A stretch of DNA of 64,000 nucleotides from Camarhynchus parvulus (taxonomy: Eukaryota; Chordata; Aves; Passeriformes; Thraupidae), in assembly GCF_901933205.1 (NCBI RefSeq), contig NC_044571.1, positions 8,781,420 through 8,845,419 of the forward strand. The letters are read 5' to 3'. A program made the position numbers and the translations under genes. Of the stretch, positions 37,701 to 49,100 are shown in pieces. The notes below the pieces were generated by a model. That model was not told where the DNA came from. It ran no database searches and saw only the letters and a program-made list of their open reading frames with translations. Position 1 is the first letter of the stretch. The number at the start of each line of letters is the position of its first letter.

Positions 37701-39889
37701 TTTGCTGTGTGTGTTCACAGAGGAATAGAATGAAGTGAAATCACCCTCCTGGAAATGTTGGACCCTCTAACTCACACACTATGCCAGCAGCTCTGTGCAT
37801 GTGTTATAAAAATGTCGAGGGGATTCAGCTGCCTGGCATCCTGCTCAGACTCCTGAGTACAAAAAGAGTCAGCAGTAACCAAGATGCATGCTGGCTCTAA
37901 TCAGAGCACTGAGAATCAAAAGAGGAGCAGGATTGTTAAACTGTTCACCCTGAAACATTTAACTGTGCAGCTTTGGTGTTATAAATGTGTGTGACTTCAC
38001 TGACAGTACATTCAGCAACACCATAAAACTGATATTAATGTGGCTTTTATGAAAGGACCAGCAAAGTGAGCTGTCTTACTCTCAGACAGCACTAAAATCA
38101 GGTCAATGAGGACATCTTCAAATTTGAGCACATGAGCAGCTCACCAGGTCCAAGAGGACCAATCCTATTTCTACATATCTTGCTGAACTGGAACCTAATA
38201 CAAAAACAGGACTTACTGCAACCATACACAGAAATATACTGTATTCCATGCATTTTCCTCCACATGCTGAACTGGGAAGTAGAACATTGATTTCTAGCAC
38301 ATACCCTATTCCTACATCCTTGATGCAGCTACATCTCTGCTGAAGTGTAAATGTTCATTGAATTATTGAAACCCTTGTAATGTTGTAAAGGAAAATGTTA
38401 ATCTTAACAAGACATACAAATGCTTGCAAAACCAAGAAATCAATTGTAAATAGATAGGAAAAAAAGGTATCTTTATTTTCATTTCAGTGATGTGTGGCCC
38501 TGCAGTGAATTCCAATTTGGAAAGAAACTGAATAATGTTTTGCAGCTGGTCAGAAAATGCAAACCCATTTGCAGATTTTTTCTAAATATCACAGACATTG
38601 TCCCAGTATTAGGTGGGGAAGGGGAGGGGGGGGAAGTGAAACTATTTAGCAACAAGAAAGAAGATGTTTGTTAATAGTGAATTCAAGGCTTTACCTGAAG
38701 TATTACATGCACATACCCAGATATTACAAAAACTACAAATGTCATTAATTTGTTTGCTACTGAGAAGAAGTAGCTGAAATGTATGCTGTGTTACAGTGCA
38801 AGGCAAAAATGCAGCAATTTCTGCAAAGAAGCTGTATAAGTTTCATCATGTGGTGCCCCTCCAGTTTGCTTAGGAAAAAAAATAAAATATTCAATTCTTT
38901 AGCCAAAATTCTGTTTGGGGAATGAAGGTCTAGGGGAGATAGGCACAGAATGAACAGGTTCCTTCTGGCTGTCTCTCTTTCTGCATCCAGCTCTGTGGAA
39001 ACAGCTCTATTCCAATTCCACAGCAGTATCCCCCTGCACCAGCCCACAGGAATGTCATGGAGGAGGATAATGCTCACAAGTTCTCTATATTTTTGGTGTC
39101 ACACAGGAGTGGGATTTGGAGGTTGGCTGGAGAACAGAAACAGGAGCCAGGGTGCCCAGGAAATGCAGACATCCAAAGCAAACTGCAGCACTGCTGCTCC
39201 ACACACACTTCCTGAGATCAGCAATTTAATTTTATGTCTGTCATATTGCTGCCTGGAATCAAAAGACAAAACTTTCCAAACAACATCAAGAGTGGTGAGA
39301 TAAAAATCAGTTCTTTAATGAAAGCTTTCAGGTGCACAAAAATGGCTCTGCACACGTGTGATATAGGATTTGTACAATTTTTATAAAGTTAATTTATTAG
39401 TACATCTAGCAGGTACATTCAGTCAGAGATCAGTTGCCCCAGTAACCCACCCTTGTGTCTGCCTCTCTGGAGCTGGTCCAGGGGTATTTTTTTGTCCTAT
39501 GTGTTGTTATGTCTCTCAAATTCTGGTCAAAAACAATGTGTCCTTGTTAGAAATTCCCTTCTTGAGAATAAGACTAAACAGAATTTTAAGAATGTGTTAG
39601 AAAGGGTTAGCTTATTGTTCTGAAATGTGAGAGAGGGCAGGAAAAGCACTAGAAACTACACAACTATATATTAAAAATCTACAAAGCTACAAATATATGA
39701 AAAAGCTAAAAATCTTTATAAAAATCAATATCACACTGTGCAAACTCACCACACCTACACTTAGACTATACCATGCCTATGCTGCTGGTAGACCCAACCA
39801 TTAAGGTACAACCTTGGAATGTTTTCCATGATGGGAAAAAGGAGGGCCAGCTGGGAGCATCCAGATGAAAAGCAGCTTCTGCAATGGTG
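34719..39889. other. Intergenic downstream of OTC, nothing recognised
   Basis: No exon of a downstream neighbour was identified. In mammals TSPAN7 lies downstream of OTC in the same orientation; no CpG island or TSPAN7-like exon was seen here. Confidence 0.55.
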
Positions 39890-39948
39890 TTTATTGTCTT
39901 GAACATTTTCAGAAGTGTAATGCAATATTATACAGCTAAATATATGGT

Positions 39949-39954
39949 TTTATT
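39949..39954 (-). terminator. OTC: Candidate OTC poly(A) signal AATAAA
   Basis: AATAAA on the minus strand lies about 110 bases past the OTC stop codon. A second AATAAA occurs at 39895-39890. Either would give a short 3' UTR. No transcript evidence is available here. Confidence 0.45.
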
Positions 39955-40062
39955 AAAAAAAATCACTCATTGCCTTGGTCCTTTCTGAAGAAGATCTATG
40001 TGTTTGCAGACCAGAATATTCTGCTGATGAGGAATATTTTTCTCCTGGCAGGAATCCAAGCA

Positions 40063-40122
40063 TCAAAATGTGGGTTTTTGTAGCTGTGGTGAGTAATCTG
40101 TCAGCAGGGAAACCATGACAGC
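40063..40122 (-). CDS. OTC: OTC exon 10, C-terminus and stop
   Basis: A long pyrimidine tract ends CCTCTAG, and the exon then reads [19 protein letters not shown] followed by TGA at 40065-40063. The coding part is 60 bases, as in human exon 10, where the end is PQLQKPKF. It lies out of frame with the longest open frame on this strand, so it is recognisable only by homology and splice signals. It is intact. Confidence 0.96.
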   Translation of the reverse strand, partial: AVMVSLLTDYSPQLQKPTF

Positions 40123-43100
40123 CTAGAGGAGGAAGAGAAGAAAAAAATCCAATCACATTGGAAACAGATACTCCATAAAAATAAATAAGGGGGAAATATT
40201 TTCCAGCTCTGAAGCCTTGTGTTGAAAGTTATTATCCTGACAAAAATGGTACACTTAGATTTATTTGCTAGAATTTCTTATGATGAATCAGGCAAGAGCT
40301 GAAAATCAGTTAGGATCTTCCGTATTGTAGCTGATAGATTTTCTCAGTGTGGACAAAATATATTAATGGACAGCTTAGGAGCAATTCACACAAGCATTTA
40401 GATCAAATGCTGAGGCCTTTTTGGCACGCTGTGATGTATTCCCAGCTACTTCTAGGAGATGCTGTAGGTACCCAGACATCACATGGGCTGCCTTGTGGGT
40501 TCCAGCACTTTCCATTAGCATCAGTGAGAGCCACAGCAGAACATGGAATCTGAAATTTATCCCTGTTTAACTGTACTTTCTGTAGTGAAACATGGAAAAT
40601 CCTCACTGAGGTTAAGAGTGTGCCATTCACCCCTGCTGCCCTGCCTGCCCAGCCTTAGGCACAGCTGTGAAATGGCAGTGGTTTAGTCAGGCAAATGAAA
40701 TGTGGTGTTGCAGCAGCTCTGCTGTCCCTCCCATGCCTGTGCTCACAACAAACCCCACACTTGCTTGGCCTTGGCAAGGCTTTACCTGGTTCTTTACCGG
40801 GTGCTGTGATTTCACAGCAAGGTCTGACTGCACATCGTTATTTTGGCCCAGCACTGGGTTTGTGAGGGTTCTCCAGGGGCTGTGGTCTTGCTGCCTGTTC
40901 TTCCTTTCCCCTCATCACTGCCAGATGTGGAAACCCAGGGCACTAGGAATGTTTCTCTGTCTGCTCTGGGGTGCCCTGACCCCCAGGGGAGCACTGACTT
41001 TGACCCTCATTCATGGAGAAAGCTTCCCAGAATTCAAGATAGACTAGAATCCACAAAAGTGTGAAATAGATTATAGAGAGTAGTGTAGGTGTAGCACTTG
41101 GTGAGAAATTTAGGTTTTGGGATTTTTAGTGTGTTGTGGGTGGAAACAAGATGGAGGCTTTGGGTGGAGGCAAGTTGTTGTTTTTTACCTTCTTTACGGG
41201 TTTGGGTGGCATTTTGTAATTGGGCAGAAAAGTCTGCATTGTGGGCTTTGAGGGATCAGTTATTGGGTTAAAAGGGAAAATAACCCAGGTGTCCTTTCTT
41301 AATTGGATAGTTTAGTCTTAAAAGACCTTGTAACAAGAAATTGTGAGACATTTTGTGCCTTCTAATGAAAAGCTGCCAAACTCATGGTTGTGAGACTCTT
41401 TTACTGATAAGAAATAATAAACACCTGAGTCCAAACGTGAACTATTGTCTCAAGTGCCTTCAATCCAGACCCAGAGAAACTGATAGCCAGGGCCAGCCAG
41501 GCACACCGAGGTGCCTGAATTACAGCTGTGCAGCCCCTCAGTGCTGCCCATTCGTGGCTGCACTCAGCCCTGCTTGCATCTCCAGCTGAGCAAATAATCT
41601 ATTCTTCAGTTTGCTCTCTGTGCTACAAGTGATAGAAAATACTATATAAACAAGACTCATACATTCATTATTTTTATAGGCTGATAAAATACAAAGATGA
41701 CCTTTTCCTTTCACCCCCCTCCTCCTCCTTCCCCCCCAAAATATGCATCTGGAACCGAAAGTAAAGGCCTTGTTTCCTTTTAAAAAAATAATATTTAGGT
41801 CAACTGGAAACATTGCAAAATTTAAAAATCCAAGCATTTTGTTGAATTTTAAGGACAAAACTATGAATTGAACACAAATTTGTTACTAATTTTGACTATG
41901 TCTAATGTCTGAGGTTTTAGCAAACATAACACTAAACCCCTTATTTATTTATTAGGAGCACATCTAGACTTCATCTCAGAACTATGACAATGCCATCTCT
42001 GTTTTTCCTTTCACCTCTGAAAGTTTTCTCTAGCTTTTGTCAGCTTGGTGGATCTAAAGCCAAAAATAAATAATAGGCTACTGAGATCTGGCAGTAATTT
42101 TCTGAAATTCTAGGAATGCTGAGAGGGGAGTTATGGTTTATGTTAAATGCCAAGTGTCCCCTCATGGTTCCCATGATCACACAGTGTCACCCACACCATA
42201 ACTTTTCAGGATCTTTCAAATCTTTGTTCTTCCAGCATTTTCTCAGGGAAAGTTCCCATTGGTGTCAGCAGCAGCTTTTCCTGAGAGAAAATAACTGGCT
42301 TTAAGTGTTTGGGAAACTGCAGTTTCTAAAACCAGACCCTGGGACCTCAGCATTTAACATGTTTTAATTGAGAAGTTGAGTTAATCATTAGAGTAAATCC
42401 AGTGATTTAATTACCAAAAAAAAGTGACAGTTTATATTGTAGATTTCACTTAGTGATAAAACCTGGGTCAAGCAACAGCAGTATATCGCCAAAATAGATC
42501 ACATTTGTGCCCAGAAGTGTTTGTGTTATTAATGTTGTCTATAATCAAAATTGTGATGTGCTCTGGGGTAAATTTGAAACATATGTTTTAACATTCACTA
42601 TTTATTGTGGAACCAGGTTGAATTCAAACCTGTTATGTAAGGCAGAACAGAATTGACCCTAACCTCCAAATAATGTTATCTTTTCTTTTTTTTCTTACCA
42701 TAATTGTCCATTTTCTGTTTTCAGCCTCCTGGAAAACCAATGACTGTGGAGAATAAAATACTTCATCATCAACTTCTTCAGGCTTTCTGGGTAAACAGTG
42801 TAAAAAAGTCCAGTTGGAAGCAGCAGATTTTGCAGTCTGTAGATTAAAAAGCATATAAAATACAGACATATGTGAGGACATTAGTAAAATCCTTAACTAG
42901 TAAAAAAGTTAACAAATTTTATATTAACTCCCACTCTGGTTACTTGGATGATGAACTCAGAAGAATTCCACAGACTTCAAAAGAATTCCTCATCTGTGAA
43001 TAAGATGGGAATATCTCCATGCAAGTCTGTAAGAGTTCAATGCTGACTTCACAAAAGTTCAAAAGTCACTCCGATTTCTCTGAGTTTAGAAGTGGAGTGA

Positions 43101-46100
43101 AAACCCCTCTGCTGCACATGTTCTGGAGCTGGATCTTATTGGAAAGCTCTGAAAGAGACCAAGCCATGTGCAGTGTATGACATAATTCAAACTTTGTTAT
43201 CTCTCTGAGTTTTCTCAGTTGGAGGGAGGTTTGCATGTGGCTTTTCCCTGGCCCTACTCAAAAACCCCCCAAACTCATGCTTGGTTGATGTTGATTCTTA
43301 TAAATGCAAAGTGTAAAAATGTAAATAAAACCCAAAATCTCAGTTTTTTACCTGCATTGTAATCTGATAACCTTGAAAGGCCTTTAGTCTTTCTTTTTCT
43401 CCTCCTCTTGTCCCATGCTTATCCAAGTGTCTGTGACTAAGACATTGGCACTGTCTGCAGCTTCCAAAGGGTCTCTTGTCAGAAGCAACTTGGTACCATA
43501 CTAAAGTGAATAAAATAAGGAAGGTCTCTAAGACAAGGAACTTCATTTATAATGAAAATAAACTCTATTCAAGCTATTCTACTAGGCTGTTTTTTAGGCT
43601 CCTACCTCTTTGGAGTTCTGTTCAGTTATTTTAGTTATCCTGAGGTCTGGTTCAAAGCCCTGACAAAAAAGATGATAGGTAAGACATCATGGAACATGTA
43701 TGAGATCTTCACTAGTTAATAAGAATGGTTAGAAAAATACTTATTGAACCATTGGCCATGGAAGAAGAATACCTTTCAGAACTGTAAAACTTGAGGAAAC
43801 TATGTTGATTTTGTTGAAAGCTTATTTTAGAGATAAAGCGGCAAAAGTTGTTCTAAAAGCATAAGAAAAATGTATTTTGACAATTACAGAATTAAATGCA
43901 TATATAACATTTAATTTTTTTGTTCGAAACTGATTTTTAAAAGTATTTTATATTGTATAACAATGCAGCATTCTAAAATACTGCACCACAAATTTACATG
44001 AAATGAGATGCAACACTTCCACCTATCTGAAACAGGCTTAAATTTTTTGGTTTTTTGGACAGGGAGAGTACATTGGATGGCTTTAACAGACTTTATCAGA
44101 TGGAATTGTGATCCTCCATGATTTATACTCCTGTCATGTATTCCCATTTCTGATGCTGGACTCAGTGGAATCACTCCTGCTTTGCATCCAAATAACTGGA
44201 TTTTGTACCTTGGTTCTGAAAACAGGCACTTGGGATAGATGCAGGCACCCCCAGCTGGGCCCTTGAGCAATGCCTGAGGATTTGAGACAAGCCTGGGTGC
44301 AGTTTGCCTTCCTTTTCCTTACCCTGGGAGTGGCAATCCTCAGGTGCATTCCCAGCTTTGCTGCACTCATCATGAAGGAGTGCAGGACGTTGTTGCCGTC
44401 CCCGATCCAGGCCATGGTGAGCCCCTGCAGCCCTCCATAGTGCTCCTGCCAAAGCAATCACAAGGCCTGGGGTTACCTTCCAGAGGAGCTGGGCAGGCTG
44501 ATGGACAGGAGGGAATGATCAGAAGGGTCTGTGCAAAGGCAGCTGGCTGCCTTCAAGTGCTGCCTGCATGGAGCACACCTGGAACTGCTGCTCCTATGGG
44601 ATGGTCATGGAAGGAAAGCCTTCCCTGTCATACAAGAAGGGCCAAGTGCTGCTGCTTCCCCTGGAGAAGGACACTGTCACAGACACATTTGATGAAAAAT
44701 CCTTTCCTTAGGATTTTTTCTCCTGAGAAGCTGAGAAGCCTCAGAAACAAAATGTAAACAATGGTTATCTGCTGCTGTGGAATGCAACAGGTGAATCTGT
44801 GATTGGTCTCAAGTAATTGCTTCTAATTAATGGCCAATCACAGTCAGCTAGCTCAGACTCTCTGTCCAAGGCACAAGCATTTGTTATCATTCTTTCTTTT
44901 TCTATTCTTAGCTAGCTTTCTGATGAAATCCTTTCTTCTATTTTTTTATTATAGTTTTAATATAATATATATCATAAAATAATAAATCAAGCCTTCTGAA
45001 ACATGGAGTCAGATCCTCGTCTCTTCCCTCTTCCTTGGACCCCTGTGAACACCGTCACAGGACACACTGGCACATGTGAGAAGGACATATTGGCACATGT
45101 GAGAAGGACATATTGGCACATGTGCCACGTGGTGAGGCTCAAGCTGAGAGATTCAGCACCAGACACAAAGTGGTTTTAGCATCGCTGATGAACAGCTGTT
45201 CTTTGGGCCTCATAAACATCAGTGAGTGTTAGAAATTATTAATGTAGAGACAGTCCTAATAACTGGAATGGAACTCCTTCCAGCTTTCCCCCAGATTGTG
45301 AAAATATCCCTATTGGGGTTTGCTCTGGCTTGGTTGCCTCTGCATGCTGTTCCCTGTGGCCATGGCAGTGGCCAGGTCCTGGGGGTTCATCTCCGCCCCA
45401 GCTGCACAGGACAGCAAAGAGCAGCACTCTGACAGCAGCTGTGCCACTCATGGCCTGCAGCATTTGTTCTCCATTGTTCAGCCAAAGAGTGCAGAGATTT
45501 TTGTAAAAATGTGGATTACCCAAACTTGAAACGGCATTACAGAGTTAACTGTGGCTTTGTCTGATGGCACTTACAGCCTGGCCACGTGCAGCTACTCTGT
45601 CCCTCCACCTCAAGCAGATAAGGCCTAAGGAGGAACAAGAGTAACAGGGGTTACAGGACAATTTGAGGCTCCTTAATGAGCTTTGTTTTAAATATGCATG
45701 TTTGTAGGCACTTAAGCTGATACCAAAATTTTTACAAAGACATAACCAAATTCTCCTATAAGCCTGCCCTGTAAAACTCTATCTCATGACTTGAAAAAAT
45801 TTCTGGAGAGCCTTTTATTCTTGGTTCAAATCTGGGCCATGCTACAATTGCATTGTAGTAGCTGGAAGCCAGACAGTGTTTCATTTCAACACTTTGTGTG
45901 ACATGATTCAGTGCTTGTCAGAGAGGATAAGCATCCACATTGTACTAAGTGGCAACCTTGCAGGCAGTTGCAGAAAAGATGCCAAAAGACTGAACAGGAA
46001 AAGGGCTGGGACCACCCCCTCCTCTCCTGGCAGCAGCTTCTCCTAAACAAATAGTTTGTGAGGTTGTTCTGGAACAAAGTTATTAGCATTTCTTTCAGTG

Positions 46101-49100
46101 ACCACAATTTTGAGTCAAAAATAGTAGTACTTGAAAATTGAATGACAATAAAGTGCTGTAAACACCTAAACTGAGTGGAGTCCTAGACTGTTCAGGTTTA
46201 AGGGCTAAAACTATGGTATTGGAAAAATATTGTTTTTTCAGTGAAAGATTGTTAGCAGCAGGCTCATTGGCAGAGGTTGGATGCATTTGTGAGGGCATGT
46301 ACAGGAGAACAAATCAGGACTGTGTGGACATGGAAGTTACTTCAATATAACCACTCTGCAGGTCTCCAAGGATCTTTCAAAGTCCTTCCACATCTCCTAG
46401 CAATGGTGCTCCTAGGAGAAGGCCAAACTGAAGCATTTATTTAAGTTGTTGTTTCCATTTAGAGCTTAGTGATAGCTGAGACCAGAACCCACAGCCAGAA
46501 GCAAGTGAGACAGTCCTGAGTTCTTTTCATCTCACTGTTTAAAAATAGACATCTCAGCCTTAATACTCAAAGCATTGACTAGAGTCACAAATACACTGCT
46601 ATGTTAAACAACTTCACCTTACTGCCCGCTGCTACTCTGCATTAAAAGAAGCCCAGTGCATACTAAGTGCTTTCCTCTGTTTTCCCAAGCTGCTGGCTGT
46701 TACAGATAAAATATGGAGTACTGGACGTGTCTGTATAATGATCCCTGATACGCAGTGCAAATTGCAAACCACATCTGCAGTGACTACTCTGTAGAGTGGA
46801 CATAGCTGAACTGATTTTAATGAAGATGTTTTGCTAATGGAAGGAGTCATAGCAAGGCAGAATCAAGCTGTGTGTGTGCCAGTGAAGCCTGTTTTGTATC
46901 CTGTGCTAGGCTTTATGCTGCCACTGGTGCACTGCTGCTGTAATTCAAACCTCTTCATCTAAAGCCAGATCACTGTGACTGTGACTGTACTGCTTATGAG
47001 CAAGCACACCCCCTCAGCTTCCAGCAAAGATGAGGTGACTCTGTTGGTCAGAATCAGAAAGCTTGGAGGCAATACAAAAGCTACAGTAAATGAGACACAG
47101 TTCCTCTCCTGCTCACTCCCTCTTTTATAGTATGTGCTTACACAATCACACAGGTGAAATCCTGCTAAAAGTGTTTTGCCATGATAGTAACGCTCTAAAT
47201 TAAATGAGAACCTTTACAATCAATATCTGCTGATCACCAGAACCTCTGAAGAAATTTCCCCTTTGCATCCCTCCCCAGTTTTTACAAATTATGTTATATC
47301 GATGTAGGCTTTACTCCTGCATGGGTGCTCTGCAGTTTCACTCTACATTTGGAACATGACTCCTAGTAAAGCCACACAAAAAAATAACATATTTAGAAAG
47401 TCTAGAGCCCTTCTCCCTTATGAAGCCTCTTTGACAAAGTAGTTATTGCTGCTGTAGTGCCATAAAACTTGCCTGTGTTATTTTCATGACAAATCCCAGT
47501 TAAATAAGCAATACCAATTTTACATTCAATTTTCTCCCCCTCATGTTGCTTTTACAGTGCTTCATTCTCTTCTTATCCATGGCTGCAGTGTATCAGTGCA
47601 GGCAACTCTGGGTGAAAATAAGTCTGCTGAGTGATTTGACCCTTCTGTATGCGTGGAGAAGACTGGGTTAACTAATTAGGGACATTTGTGTCTGCCTCTG
47701 CCTGGACTTGCTTCCAGCGAGACTGAAACTCTGACACCATTATAGATTAATTCTGAAATGTTTGACCACAACTGTCATAACAGCCTTCAATTAAAACAAG
47801 CTTTTGAATAATGAATCAATAATCTGTCAAATTTTAAAATGGAATGCCAGGGACTAATCAAAGCTTTAGCCCTTCGGGAGACGGTGCAATCCAGTAAATG
47901 AGAAACTGGACAAACTTGGATCTTCTGGTTCTCAAACTGGGCTTAAGGCAGATGCTGGCCAGTTATCTTTCTTATTCCCACACTGGTTTTTGTCCTGGTT
48001 ATTGATGTAGTATATTTTAGAGGATCGGGACAGATCTTAGTTGGGATTTCTAATTATTAGAATAATAAGGATGATGATGGTGATGAATTTGAAAATTGTA
48101 ATAATTTGAGGTCTTGAGATCACACAGCAAGGAGAATGTGAGAATATATTGCAGCCCTTTTCTAGATGGGCAGCATTATTTGTTATGCTGTTTAAAAAGA
48201 AACCGCCGATGTATTTCTTATGCAACCGTTGCTTTCTGAAAAAGAAAATTCCCCCCAGACCAGTGACATAAAAAGCTAGTGGCATATGGATCCACTCTAA
48301 TTACCAGTCTGGCCATCCTGCAGCCAGCTACAAGTGAGCTGATTTGGCCAGTGACATTAATATCAATTGAATCAATGTCAATACCCGGGCTGTCTCTGGA
48401 ATACAGATTGTGTGATGCTGCCCTCCAGCCACGCTGAGCAGAGCAGAAGCTGAGCCACAGCTCCTGCCCAGGACACTGAGAGGCACTGGGTGAACTCAGC
48501 TCATGGCTGTTTCAGAACAAGCAGGGGAGTTAAGGAGCTCAGTGTGTGCTCAAAAACTCACAGTCTTTAAAGGCCAAATCCCTAAATTCTCAAAAACAGG
48601 TTCTTTACGTGTTTGCAACCATTTCGAGTGGGTTATAACTTGAGCACACTCAATTCAACACAACCTTTGAGAAGGAAGATAGTGTATATATAGGTTAAGA
48701 AAAACATTTTTCTTGGCTTAATAGAGGGCATTAACCCTGAGCACAATATTAAAGGACAGAGCCAGCTTAGACTTCAAACACATGAGGGGATCCAGGTTGC
48801 TCAGGAAGAAGGCACAGGGCAGGAGGATGCTGAACCTGAGGAATCTCACCCCAATATCCATAACAGGAACACACTGCATGATCTGAAAAGAGCATTTCCA
48901 GGATGAGAATTTGCCCTGAATACAGAATGAGAATTGACAGCCCTGAAAATAAACCAGCTGCATTGTTTGGGGGATGCAATGGACTATACTAAAATAATGA
49001 TACTACAAGGAACCTGTGAAAAGGGAATAGAAGCTATAAGCAAGAAAACATTTTTTTCAAAACAAACCATGCAATTATGTAGTTTCAGACCAAAGAGAAA

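Noticed and set aside
44171..44461. Open frames over OTC exon 6 that start at upstream ATG codons
   Set aside because: They read through splice sites in the wrong frame. The real coding part is 44445-44323 in the frame giving WIGDGNN.
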